This document shows positions 9,196-18,233 of a stretch of 64,000 nt of DNA, piece by piece. Position 1 is the first letter of the stretch. Each line of letters starts with the position of its first letter. Location: NCBI GenBank assembly GCA_963700515.1, contig CAVOXY010000050.1:144607-208606 (forward strand), written 5' to 3'. The notes below the pieces were generated by a model, which did not search any database, was not told the origin of the DNA, and saw only the letters and a list, made by a program, of their open reading frames with translations. This stretch comes from JAJRVM01 sp963700515. GTDB lineage: Bacteria > Planctomycetota > Planctomycetia > Pirellulales > Pirellulaceae. The translations under genes were made by a program, and so were the position numbers.

Positions 9196-10461
9196 ACCCA
9201 AACTCGTCCTCGACCAGCGAGCGCGGATGCTCGCAGTTGCTGAATGATCGCGTTTCCAAAAATCGCTCCCACACTTCCGTCTACCACACGATGGTCGAAC
9301 GAGAACGAGAGGTAGGTAATGCGTGCCGGGACGAGGTCGCCTGCATCGCTGAATACGGGACGTTTGAAGATCTTGCCAATGGCCACAATTGCGACTTCGG
9401 GATGATGGATAATCGGAGTCGAAACAAGCCCGCCGATGTTGCCGACCGACGAAATAGTGAAAGTACCGCCGCGCAGGTCGGAGCGGGAAATGGTCCCCGT
9501 CTGTGCCGAGCGAATCAGACGTTCGATATCGGCGGCCATCTCTCGCAGGTTCTTTCGATCGGCATGGTGCACGACGGGCACCACCAATCCCTTGGAGGTC
9601 GCCGTGGCAATGCCAATGTGATACTCGTCATGCAGGACGATCTCACCGGTCGTTTCCTCCAACGACGCATTAATGATCGGGACCTGCTTCAACGCCGCCA
9701 CCGCAGCTTTGATGTAGAACGGCAAATGCGTCAACTTGACCCCGTCGGCATAGAGGGGGCGTTTTAGTTCGTTGCGCAACGCCACTAACTCGCTGACGTC
9801 GCATTCGTCAATATAGCTATAATGCGGAATCGTCTTCTTCGAAGCGACCATGTGATCCGCAATCGAACGCCTCATGCCCTGCAACTTGATGCGTTGTCCC
9901 GGTGTCCCTAAGTCCATCACCGTCGATCGCCGAGGCTGTTTCTTTTCTACCGCCGGGGAGTCGCGGACGAAGGCCCCCAGGTCTTCAATCAGTACGCGGC
10001 CCGCGGGCCCACTAGCCGGCACGTTGGCCAGATCGATCCCCAGTGACAAGGCCATTTTGCGGACGGCCGGAGCGGCAGAAATCGGCCGGCGCTGGCGGCC
10101 ATTACCCGCATTGAGGTCGGCGAGCCCTCTCTGGGCCCCGGGGAAGCGGTGGGAGACAGCCGCCTCTGTCGGCTTTCCCTGTGGGGCTTCGACGGTCGAG
10201 ACTCGCGCGCGAGGCTCCTCGCCGTCGCTCGCGGAAGAATATCGCAACAGCAACTGGCCGACTTCGATGTGCTGGCCAGCCTGGGCCAGCAACGCATCCA
10301 CCGTGCCGGAAAAAGGGGCGGGAAGTTCCATGGTGGCCTTGTCGGTCATCACTTCCGCCAGGGCCTCGCCGCGCCGCACCTGCTTGGCCCGGTTGCACCA
10401 GCCACTCCACGAGTTCGGCTTCGTAAACGCCCTCTCCCAGTTCTGGCAGATGGAACTCCAT
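9138..10461 (-). CDS. 2-oxoacid dehydrogenase E2 (dihydrolipoamide acyltransferase), frameshifted
   Basis: Starts at the ATG at 10461, five bases after E1 beta, with a lipoyl domain (MEFHLPELGEGVYEAE; lipoyl-lysine motif TDKAT). A one-base insertion near 10390-10397 shifts the frame inside this domain; removing a C from the gggcc run restores a PGKQVRRGEAL sequence. Next come a peripheral-subunit-binding domain (ALSLGIDLANVPASGPAGRV) and the catalytic acyltransferase domain with SFDHRVVDG, which carries the active-site His. Transfers acyl groups from E1 to CoA. The last 20 or so codons and the stop come from hairpin repeat array 3, so the original C-terminus has been replaced or extended. Confidence 0.9.
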
Positions 10462-10466
10462 GGACG

Positions 10467-11525
10467 TTATGCCTCCTCGGTCGCCAGATCGAACAGGGCC
10501 TGACGGATGTGCGGTAGCTGCGGTACTGTGTTGCGCTCATATACCTGATTCAATCCGATCCCCGGTACATGCTGACCCTGCAGCACTCGCGGACGCACCA
10601 GCAGATCGTAGAAGTGCTCTTCAATCACGCGCCGCAGCAGGTGCTCGCCAAAGTTCGTCACTTCCGTATCTTCGTTGACCAGCAAGATTCGCCCCGTCTT
10701 CATCACACTGCGCGAGATGGCGCGCCAATCGTAGGGAAAGATGCTGCGCAAATCGAGTACGTCAAAGCTCAATCCGTCCGACGCGAACAAGGCGTCGGCC
10801 GCTGCCACGCACAACGGCAGCGTGCGTCCATAACTGACCACCGTGGCATGCTCTCCTTCCCGGAGGACGGCCGCTTTGCCCAGCGGAATCAGATACTCAT
10901 TCAAGTCGGGCCACCGTGGCTGCCAATCCGTCCGATCACCCACCGGCGCATCGATGAGCCGTTTCAGGTATTCCTGATCCTCCGGTTCGCCCGGAATCAG
11001 CTTCTCGCCGTGCACGCGCAGCAACGCCTTCGGCAACAGCACCAGCACCGGGTTGGGGTCGATGATGGCCGACAGCATCAGCCCGTACGCATCCAGCGAG
11101 CTGCTGGGCATGACGATTTTCCAGCCGGCCAGTCGACTCGCCCAACTTTCGAAACTGTGGGAATGATAGAGACTGCCACGGATCCCCGAGCCGCTGGGCG
11201 TCATCAACACCATCGGCAGTTCATAGTTACCAGCCCCCGCCCAACGCTGGTTTCCCGCTACCTTGAGCAGGTCAATCGTGTTGAAGCCGTAATCGCAGAA
11301 CTGGATTTCGGCGACCGGTCGGCCGCCGGCGTAGGCGATCCCCATGGCCATTCCCACGATGCCGCGCTCATCGAGCGGTGTATTCCAGGCTGTGCGCAAT
11401 CCCTGCGTGGCAGTGAAGACGCCTCCCAACGGCGGGCCGACATCCTCGCCCAGGATGTCGGTCACACCCAGGTAGGTCTCACCGTAGTGCAACGCCATAC
11501 GAACCGCTTGGACCAAAGTAGCCAT
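10467..11525 (-). CDS. 2-oxoacid dehydrogenase E1 component, beta subunit
   Basis: 352 residues, about the usual length (320-350). The N-terminal half has GEDVGPPLGGVF and a GMAMGIAYAG segment typical of E1 beta; the C-terminal transketolase domain has 'VSYGRTLPLC' and 'LDLRSIFPYDW', then 'LLVNEDTEVTNFGEHLL'. With E1 alpha it forms the thiamine-diphosphate decarboxylase of the complex. Spacing is 12 bases after E1 alpha and 5 bases before E2, so the three are one operon. Sequence style suggests the branched-chain (2-oxoisovalerate) branch, but pyruvate or acetoin remain possible. No E3 gene is in the window. Confidence 0.92.
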   Translation of the reverse strand: MATLVQAVRMALHYGETYLGVTDILGEDVGPPLGGVFTATQGLRTAWNTPLDERGIVGMAMGIAYAGGRPVAEIQFCDYGFNTIDLLKVAGNQRWAGAGNYELPMVLMTPSGSGIRGSLYHSHSFESWASRLAGWKIVMPSSSLDAYGLMLSAIIDPNPVLVLLPKALLRVHGEKLIPGEPEDQEYLKRLIDAPVGDRTDWQPRWPDLNEYLIPLGKAAVLREGEHATVVSYGRTLPLCVAAADALFASDGLSFDVLDLRSIFPYDWRAISRSVMKTGRILLVNEDTEVTNFGEHLLRRVIEEHFYDLLVRPRVLQGQHVPGIGLNQVYERNTVPQLPHIRQALFDLATEEA

Positions 11526-11537
11526 GCTGCCACGCCC

Positions 11538-12581
11538 TTATTCGGGCAGTCCTGTGTAGTCATCGGGAAAGACAGAATCGACGGGACTGGGGGCGTACGT
11601 GTGCGTCCGCACGTCATCGGCCGACGGCTGTGGTTCGCTCAACGCCGTTTGCACTGCCTGCTCGGCTTCTTCACGTGCCGCTTCCCAAGCCTCGCTGATC
11701 GCTTCCTGACTGACGATCGAAGTGTCCAACAGCTTTCGCTCGAATAGTCCAATGCAGTCACTCTCACCGGGCACACGGGCGGCACCGCTGGAAGACGAGT
11801 GGCCGTGCAGGCGAGAAACTATCGGTTCCAACAGAAACGGGCGCCGCTGGCGACGACACCACTGCAGTGCGCGTCGGATCGCGTACCAACTGGCAACTGG
11901 GTCGTTACCGTCCACGATCTCACCCGGAATGCCGTACGCTTCTCCCCGATCGATGATGTGCTGCACGCTGTACTGAGATTTCGTAGGGGTCGAGATGCCC
12001 CATTGGTTGTTCATCACGATCATCAGCACAGGCAGTTCCTGGCCCGGTCGCGTGCTCCAGATCAAACAGGAGGCAAAGTCGCCTTCCGCCGTTCCCGCGT
12101 CCCCCCCCACGACCACCGTCACACCGTCACCTCCCTGCCGCTTCTGGACCAGCGCGGTACCGGGAGCCATGGCGAATTGGATCTCGACCACCGAACTGAC
12201 CGGCACGACATTCCATTGTCGCATGGCGTAGTGACCGACGAAATTCCGCCCCATCGAATGCGGGTCCGTGATCGTCATGGCCGCTTGCCGGACCGCGTCG
12301 AGCATCGGCATGCCCATCGCCAATAGCGTGGCGGCGTTGCGGTAGTGCAGATGCAAGAAGTCGTAGGCCGGACCACAACCCTTCTTGATGTGAAAACCCA
12401 GACAAGTGTTGAACGCTTCTTCACCCGGCCCGCCGACCCAGAAGTAGCCTTCCCCCGACTTGCTCATCTGAATCATGCGCTCTTCTAACGCTCGAGCGCG
12501 CACCATCACCTGGTGGATCTGAAGGCACAACTCGGCGCTCAGTGATTCACTGCCACTGATGACCTCGGCAATCGCGGCCAC
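11538..12581 (-). CDS. 2-oxoacid dehydrogenase E1 component, alpha subunit
   Basis: 347 residues from a GTG at 12581, chosen because AAGGAG sits six bases before it; the longer frame to 12710 lacks such a site and its extra 43 residues look unlike the family. Contains the ThDP-binding region (GGDAGTAEGDF then NNQWGIS) and the phosphorylation-loop-like 'RLHGHSSSSGAA'. First gene of the E1 alpha-E1 beta-E2 operon. Decarboxylates the 2-oxoacid and passes the acyl group to the E2 lipoyl arm. Confidence 0.92.
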   Translation of the reverse strand: MAAIAEVISGSESLSAELCLQIHQVMVRARALEERMIQMSKSGEGYFWVGGPGEEAFNTCLGFHIKKGCGPAYDFLHLHYRNAATLLAMGMPMLDAVRQAAMTITDPHSMGRNFVGHYAMRQWNVVPVSSVVEIQFAMAPGTALVQKRQGGDGVTVVVGGDAGTAEGDFASCLIWSTRPGQELPVLMIVMNNQWGISTPTKSQYSVQHIIDRGEAYGIPGEIVDGNDPVASWYAIRRALQWCRRQRRPFLLEPIVSRLHGHSSSSGAARVPGESDCIGLFERKLLDTSIVSQEAISEAWEAAREEAEQAVQTALSEPQPSADDVRTHTYAPSPVDSVFPDDYTGLPE

Positions 12582-12587
12582 ACCGTG

Positions 12588-12593
12588 CTCCTT
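12588..12593 (-). promoter_or_regulatory. Ribosome binding site deciding the GTG start of E1 alpha
   Basis: AAGGAG on the minus strand, six bases upstream of the GTG at 12581. Confidence 0.75.
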
Positions 12594-13032
12594 ACTCGCG
12601 GTGGTTATCGGACGAGTCCAATATAACCCGCGTGCCACAGCACCGCACCCCTCCCCCCGCCCCGGAATCCACCACCGCGCGGCCAGGGTAGACCGCCCGC
12701 CTTCTAGCATCTGGCCAACCCTTCGTTTCCAGCCGTCGCCACAAGCTCGCCGGATCGCTTTGCGAGGGCCGCCACCGCCGGTTCACCAGACAGCCACGTG
12801 GCCTTTGCCGTCCGCCGCAAGGTACCCGATCTGATGGGACGCGCCGCGGTAAGATGAATCGAATACAACAGCTGGATCAGGAAATCATGGTTGTGCAAGT
12901 GGGGCGACCTCGAGTGCCGATAAGAGGAATAACGACGAACTTGCAGACTGCCGGGGCCCCGGAGAGGAGACCCCGGAGAGCAGACCCCGGAAGGTGACCC
13001 CCTGGCGACCCAGCCCAGCGAAAGAGTCGGGA
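12594..13032. other. Divergent intergenic region between the dehydrogenase operon and a small plus-strand gene
   Basis: About 440 bases without a credible gene. It must carry the promoter of the E1-E2 operon, but no clear -35/-10 pair stands out. At about 12953-13004 the block GACCCCGGA recurs three times in a GC-rich stretch. Confidence 0.5.
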
Positions 13033-13045
13033 GAAGGAGCTTGAC

Positions 13046-13315
13046 ATGTACCTATCGATCTCCCCCACCCAAATGCGCCAAGTGGTCCTGGACCGCTTCC
13101 AACAGCATCATCCTCAACGACTCGCCGGCAGCGACATCGAAGAACGTGTGCGCATGGAAGGGGGGCGGGTGGTCGCCTATTGCTACCGAGCGGACGACCT
13201 GTTCGCGATGTGGCTGATCGAAATCGGCCTGGTCCAGTTCTATGACCAAGACGGCAACCTGCTTCAAGCCTTCGAGCTACTGACGGAAACGCGAGCAGAT
13301 CGTCGTGCCGCGTAG
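13046..13315 (+). CDS. Small acidic/basic protein of unknown function
   Basis: 89 residues with a strong GAAGGAG ribosome binding site (13033-13039) seven bases before the ATG. The sequence looks like a compact alpha/beta fold: helix (residues 8-20), then 'RVVAYCYRADDLFAMWLIEIGLVQFYDQDGN', suggesting beta strands. No signal peptide or membrane segment. Family not recognised. Its 3' end faces the ABC transporter gene. Confidence 0.7.
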   Translation: MYLSISPTQMRQVVLDRFQQHHPQRLAGSDIEERVRMEGGRVVAYCYRADDLFAMWLIEIGLVQFYDQDGNLLQAFELLTETRADRRAA

Positions 13316-13334
13316 TGAGCCGTAACACCGGGTG

Positions 13335-15278
13335 TCAGGCAATTTGTCGCTCGGCGCGATCGTACTCGACCATCCGGCCGGCATCGAGTTCGTAGACGCG
13401 ATCGGCCAGGTAGAGATTGTTGAGTCGGTGTGTGATCATGATCAGCGTCCGGTTCTTGCTGAACTCCGTCAGCACTTCGTTGATCAGTTTTTCACTCTCG
13501 GTGTCAATCTGACTGGTGGCCTCATCCAGGATCAGGATCTCCGGGTCTCGCAGGATGGCTCGCGCCAGTGCAATGCGCTGACGTTGCCCGCCGCTGAGCC
13601 GCTGGCCGCGCGGGCCTACCATCGTGTTGTACTTGTCGGGAAAGGAATTGATGAATTCGTGGGCGTGAGCCATTTCGGCGGCGCGCCGCACCTGCGCCTC
13701 CGTGGCGTGGAGCGACCCGTAGCGGAGGTTGTACATCACCGTGTCGTGGAATAAGTCGGTCTGTTGAATGACCAGGCCGATGCGACTGCGGAGGTCCTCC
13801 AGCGACATGTCCCGTAGATCGACACCGTCCAGCATGATCGATCCGTGCTGGGGATCGTAGAAGCGGCAGATCAGGTGCACGAGTGACGACTTGCCACTCC
13901 CGTTGGCCCCGATCAACGCCACCTTCTCGCCATGGTTGATTTGCAGATTGATGTCGCGCAGGACATAGTCGTCGCGGTAGTAGGTAAATGACAGGTCGCG
14001 GAGTTCCAGCAGTTTGTGAGGGTGAGCCACCTTCTTCGGATGCTTCGGCGATTGAATCGTCGTGTCGTAGTCAAGAAGCGGATACAGCACGTCGGCCGCC
14101 GCAATGCCCGAATTGATGCTGCTCACGACCCCCGACAACTTGCGCACCGGATCGCTCGCCCCAATCAAGAGACCGAAGAAGAGCATCATCGTGGAGACGC
14201 TCAACGGCGTGTCGGTGATCCGAATGCCCATCAAATGCGTTTCGTGGTTCAAGACGAGATAGGCGCCGATGATCACCGTTGTGCCCACCATCCCGATCCC
14301 CAATAGCTCGGTGATGGGACGGGAAAGCGCGTTGTAGAAAGCACCTTTGATGGAAAGTCGCACCAGGTCGAGCGTCGTGGCATCAAACCGTTCCTGCTCG
14401 GTGCGTTCCATGCCGTAGGCCTGTACTGTTTGAATACTCCCCAACGCCTCCAGCATCACGTGCTGAAAATTCTGCGCTTTCTCCAGCATTCGCCGACACA
14501 CTGACTTGATGCGCTTGCTCAGCCAGATAATCAAGTACGTGACCAGTGGCGCGATGATCAGGGACAGGAGCAGGAGACGCCAGGAAATGAAACAGGCGCC
14601 AGCCAGGCACGCGAATATCTTGAGCGGCTCGATAACGGCACCACCATACAAATTCAAAATGCCGCCCGCTAACATGTCTGTCGTGGCCGTAATGTGTGTC
14701 GTAAAACCGGCCGTCCCGTACTTCGCGAAACCGGCCCGATCCAGCACCATGGCCCGCTCAAAAACCCGCAGTCGAATGCCGCGGCAAATGTCTGCCGAAA
14801 CCTTCGAAATGATCATCGTGTTGAACATGATGAAGAGGTGTTTGACCAATGTCCCCAGCATGACCAGCACGATCACGAATACGACGGTCTGGAAAGGATC
14901 GGAGGGGAGGAGTCGTTCAATGAGCGGTTGGAAACGACGCGAAGACTTGACCGATGCTTCCTGGTTGGTCTTCTCCGCCCGCAGCTGATCGATTCGTCGC
15001 TCCAACTCCGTACGCTCACCGACAGCCGCCGTTGGCAGCTGCAGCTCCAGCGTACCAATCTCAGCCGATAGCTCCGCGATCTGCTCCTCGGCCGTCGTAA
15101 TCTTCGTCTCGATCCAATGTTGGAGCGACTCTTCCCCCAGCGTGACTTGAATCACGGGAAACAGGGCCCCAATATTGCCGCCCCACAAAGCCGCCACCAG
15201 CATGGAACAGCAGGTGGCAAGTAGGATCGCCTTCCAATGACGCATCGAATCGCGCAGGGCGCGCGTGAAATTCTTCAT
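13335..15278 (-). CDS. ABC exporter half-transporter (membrane plus ATPase domains)
   Basis: 647 residues from the ATG at 15278. Residues 15-40 form the first membrane helix; a coiled-coil-like insert (about 60-125, rich in Glu/Gln/Arg) precedes the rest of the six-helix domain (PF00664-like). The nucleotide-binding domain has Walker A GANGSGKSS, the signature LSGGQRQ, Walker B ILILDEATS and the switch His in ITHR. It should act as a homodimeric exporter of lipid or other hydrophobic substrate (MsbA-like). The long insert after the first helix is unusual. A 1184-codon open frame joining it to the upstream gene is an artefact of a frame change there. Confidence 0.9.
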   Translation of the reverse strand: MKNFTRALRDSMRHWKAILLATCCSMLVAALWGGNIGALFPVIQVTLGEESLQHWIETKITTAEEQIAELSAEIGTLELQLPTAAVGERTELERRIDQLRAEKTNQEASVKSSRRFQPLIERLLPSDPFQTVVFVIVLVMLGTLVKHLFIMFNTMIISKVSADICRGIRLRVFERAMVLDRAGFAKYGTAGFTTHITATTDMLAGGILNLYGGAVIEPLKIFACLAGACFISWRLLLLSLIIAPLVTYLIIWLSKRIKSVCRRMLEKAQNFQHVMLEALGSIQTVQAYGMERTEQERFDATTLDLVRLSIKGAFYNALSRPITELLGIGMVGTTVIIGAYLVLNHETHLMGIRITDTPLSVSTMMLFFGLLIGASDPVRKLSGVVSSINSGIAAADVLYPLLDYDTTIQSPKHPKKVAHPHKLLELRDLSFTYYRDDYVLRDINLQINHGEKVALIGANGSGKSSLVHLICRFYDPQHGSIMLDGVDLRDMSLEDLRSRIGLVIQQTDLFHDTVMYNLRYGSLHATEAQVRRAAEMAHAHEFINSFPDKYNTMVGPRGQRLSGGQRQRIALARAILRDPEILILDEATSQIDTESEKLINEVLTEFSKNRTLIMITHRLNNLYLADRVYELDAGRMVEYDRAERQIA

Positions 15279-15568
15279 CCGTGACTGTCCCTGGTATTCG
15301 CCCCATGATTCGTTTGTGCAGCATGCCAAACGGCCCGCAGACCCCGCCACATCGACTGGATGGGCTGATTCAACACCCCCCATCAAGGGGCTAATGATGG
15401 ATCCGTCTGGCCCAGACGTCGACACTCTATCCGAATGGTGCCCTGGGGAAAAGAGAAGTTTTCGCCAGGCGGCCGAGGCAACGAGCGCATACTCGACCAC
15501 TCTGCCCACTTCCCCCCAAAGTCCCACGCAGAGTGGCGTATGGCATTCCCTCCCGCTTGTCGGGTGGT

Positions 15569-16889
15569 TTAGAAGTAGTCGGTGAAGCCGGGGATCGGGA
15601 GTGGGTAGTTGCCGGTGGCATCCGGCTGGGTGGACGGCGGCATGTCGAGTCGCACGTCGGCCAGTTTGGGTTCGAATTCGAAGTCGGCAGCCAGCATCTG
15701 CTCCCAGGTCACCTGCTTGCCCGTGTAGCAGGCGATCTGTCCCATGATGGCCATGTAGGTGCTGTCGATCATGGTCGCGGCGTGATTCAGGGGGCTGCCG
15801 TTGCGAATGGAATCGATCAGAATCTTTGCTCCTCGGTATTGGCATTGTTTTGCGGTCCTCGTAGCGCCACGGTTTCTCGCCCTCGATCTTGCAGGCGGTC
15901 CAGTGGCAGACGCCCTTGGTGCCCATGATGATGTCGTCCCAGTTGGGATAGCATCCGGGCCGCGTCTGGCAGAGCGCGTAGAGTCGCGGTCCGCTGGCGA
16001 ATTCGTAGACAACGCTGCTGTGGTCGAACATGTCACCGTAGACCTCGCCGAAGGAGCTTGAACGACCAGCCAGGCCGAAGCACCACGTCGGGTTCTCCTC
16101 GTGCAGCACCCACCGCATGCGGTCGAGGTTGTGCACCAGCGACTGCGTGACGTCGTCGCCCGACAGCCAGCGGAAGTGGTACCAGTTGGAGAACTGGTAC
16201 TCCGCTTCTGACAGACTGGGATCGCGTGGGACCAGCCCGTACGGAGCGCGGAGGAACATCGACTGGATCGCCACGATATCGCCGATCGCTCCGTCGTGAA
16301 TTCGTTTCACCTGTTCCTGGTAGGCGAGGCTGTAGCGGCTTTCGTGTCCGGAGACGAGCGACAAGTTCTTTTTCTTCGCCAGTTCACAGGCCCGCCGCAA
16401 GCGGAGGCAACCGGCCGGGTCGATGGCGTGCGGCTTCTCGATGAACACGTGCTTGCCGGCCTTGATGGCTTCTTCGGCATAGAAGGAGTGGAACTTCGAG
16501 GCGCAGGCGATCAGCACCGCGTCGCTGGCCTCGATCACCGTCTTGTAGCCGTCGAGACCGAACGTACAGGTCTCGTCGGTGGCCAGGAACTGGTCGGGGT
16601 AGGTCGCTTGGAAGTACTCGCGTTTGGCAGCCATCCGCTTCTGAAACACGTCGGTCATCGCGACCAGCTTGACGTCCTTGCCGAGTCCCAGTGCGTCGTT
16701 GGCGGCACCGCTACAGCGGCCACCGCAGCCGATCATGCCGATGCGAATATCCTGATTGTCGGCGGCATAAGCGCCGTGAGGAAATGCCAGTCGACTGACC
16801 GCCGCGGCGGAGACGGCGACGACGGAAGATTTGAGGAAGGTACGACGAGTCTCCATTGAATCGGAGGTGGCGTGAGACGGTTCGGTCAT
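15569..16889 (-). CDS. Gfo/Idh/MocA-family oxidoreductase, Tat-exported, frameshifted
   Basis: The ATG at 16889 has GGGAG seven bases upstream. A twin-arginine signal (RRTFLKSS) is followed by the Rossmann motif IGMIGCGGRCSG and the EKPHAID block of the family. The frame changes near 15835-15860; the C-terminal part (DSIRNGSPLN, then 'GKQVTWEQML') continues one frame over to the stop at 15569. Restored length is about 435-440 residues. Probably an NAD(P)-dependent sugar or inositol dehydrogenase-like enzyme working outside the cytoplasm; substrate unknown. Confidence 0.9.
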
Positions 16890-17015
16890 CGGTGGACTCC
16901 CGTGCAGATGGTGTCTCGGTAGGATCGCTTGACATCTGTCAATTGAACGGCTGCGCGAGACGATCGCAAGAGGGCTGAAGTCGTCGGCAGGCGGTTTTTC
17001 GGTGATCGTTCACGT

Positions 17016-18098
17016 CTACTCGACGATCTCGAGGTCAGCCAGGTAGATGGCAGTGACGGGTTGGCCCTCGGCATTCGTTTCATGTGAGGAGTACCACGAC
17101 ATCACGGCTCGTGTCGGGCTCAGCTCGACGAAGCCGGGATAGGAGTTGTCGCCGCCGCTGGGCAATTCGGCAAACTCGCGCAGCTGATCGTCCACCAGCC
17201 AGTACATGGCGGTCTTCGGGCCGCGATCGGGGGTCGACTTGCGCCTCCCGACGACATATCGATCACCCCATTTCACCAGCAGCGGTCCACCCACGCTCTG
17301 GTCCAGCTCCGTGCGTTGCCATTGGTCATACGGCGGGCTCGATCGCAACAGCTGAGCTGTGTCTCCGCCGCGCCGGCCGATGGCCACGATCGAGCCGTCC
17401 GGTTCGAACTGGAACGCCGTTTCATCACCCTGCTCGAGCTGGAAAACGGCTCGTTTCCGCCAGATCAAGCCGTCATCGCTTTCGAGCATCAGCGATTCAA
17501 CTTGCCGAGGTTCACCGCGCGGAGCTACGTCGAATTCGTGTTTGCGCCGGCCGCACAGATAGGCTTTGCCAGCGAACGTATTGGCGCGCCAAATATAGTG
17601 TCCGAACGTGCCGTCCAGCATCACGGGACTCTGCCACTGCACGCCGTCATCGGACCAGGCGGCGTATCCGAGGTGCAGATTCAAATCGTAATCACGAACC
17701 GGGATCGTGGTGGCACCGCTGTACCAAGTACCGGTGTAGACAAAGAGCCGGTCCTGGAAGACCAGGAAATGAGGGTCGCGTGTGTCCCGCCACGGCACCT
17801 GAAAGCGATGAACTTGCTCCCATTGCTTGGCGTCCGGACTGCGCAGCACGATGATCGACGCTGTGGGATGCACCATATGACCGTCCGGGCAACTGCGAAA
17901 CGTCAGATAGAACTGATCCCGAAACCGCACCAGGTCAGTGAAGGCATCGTGTTGGCCGTTATGGAAAACGCGGCGGACGTTCGTCACGCGCACCTGAGGG
18001 GGATCACTGGCAGAGGCCAGATTGCTGCAAACCACGAATGCGAGCAGCCCGATCCAGGAACGTCGCCAGGCGGCCGACGCTAAGTAACGATGAAACAT
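17016..18098 (-). CDS. Secreted sialidase-like / glycoside hydrolase-like beta-propeller
   Basis: 360 residues from the ATG at 18098, which has a perfect AAGGAGG six bases before it. Signal peptide at residues 1-30. The body is beta-rich with 'DAFTDLVRFRDQFYLTFR', 'RDPHFLVFQDRLFVYTG' and repeated Ser-x-Asp-x-Gly-x-x-Trp strands, as in exo-sialidase or GH43/GH-J-type propellers. The catalytic set cannot be assigned with certainty. It lies 126 bases downstream of the 16.9 kb oxidoreductase start, same strand. Possibly works with the O-acetylesterase on glycans (inference). Confidence 0.75.
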   Translation of the reverse strand: MFHRYLASAAWRRSWIGLLAFVVCSNLASASDPPQVRVTNVRRVFHNGQHDAFTDLVRFRDQFYLTFRSCPDGHMVHPTASIIVLRSPDAKQWEQVHRFQVPWRDTRDPHFLVFQDRLFVYTGTWYSGATTIPVRDYDLNLHLGYAAWSDDGVQWQSPVMLDGTFGHYIWRANTFAGKAYLCGRRKHEFDVAPRGEPRQVESLMLESDDGLIWRKRAVFQLEQGDETAFQFEPDGSIVAIGRRGGDTAQLLRSSPPYDQWQRTELDQSVGGPLLVKWGDRYVVGRRKSTPDRGPKTAMYWLVDDQLREFAELPSGGDNSYPGFVELSPTRAVMSWYSSHETNAEGQPVTAIYLADLEIVE

Positions 18099-18103
18099 GG
18101 AAT

Positions 18104-18110
18104 CCTCCTT
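18104..18110 (-). promoter_or_regulatory. Strong ribosome binding site deciding the start of the sialidase-like gene
   Basis: AAGGAGG on the minus strand just before the ATG at 18098; it rules out the longer frame beginning at 18146. Confidence 0.8.
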
Positions 18111-18147
18111 CTGTGCTGGGTTCGGCACGATTTGCTCTTGGGTCATT

Positions 18148-18215
18148 GTAACCTTTCACAGCCACCAGCAACCAAGGCCTACTCTCGTTTCAATCATACT
18201 CATACGAGTATGAGT
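18148..18215 (-). promoter_or_regulatory. Conserved upstream element, copy 1, with an 18-bp palindrome
   Basis: On the minus strand a GTATGAGTATGATTGA block and a GGCTGTGAAaGGTTAC block are 26 bases apart, ending about 50 bases before the ATG at 18098. The same pair with identical spacing lies before the gene starting at 28227. At 18198-18215 the sequence forms a perfect inverted repeat ACTCATAC/GTATGAGT with a 2-base centre. Confidence 0.6.
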
Positions 18216-18233
18216 AAGAATGAAATGCGCGCA

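Noticed and set aside
10569..11747. 392-codon plus-strand frame opposite E1 alpha and E1 beta
   Set aside because: Antisense shadow; the minus-strand proteins match known families.
13335..16889. 1184-codon open frame joining a Gfo/Idh oxidoreductase to an ABC transporter
   Set aside because: The middle part does not look like protein; a frame change near 15845 lets the oxidoreductase frame read through the gap. The true oxidoreductase C-terminus is in another frame ending at 15569, and the transporter has its own ATG at 15278.
18099..18146. 16-residue extension of the sialidase-like protein
   Set aside because: A perfect AAGGAGG precedes the internal ATG at 18098, followed by a normal signal peptide.
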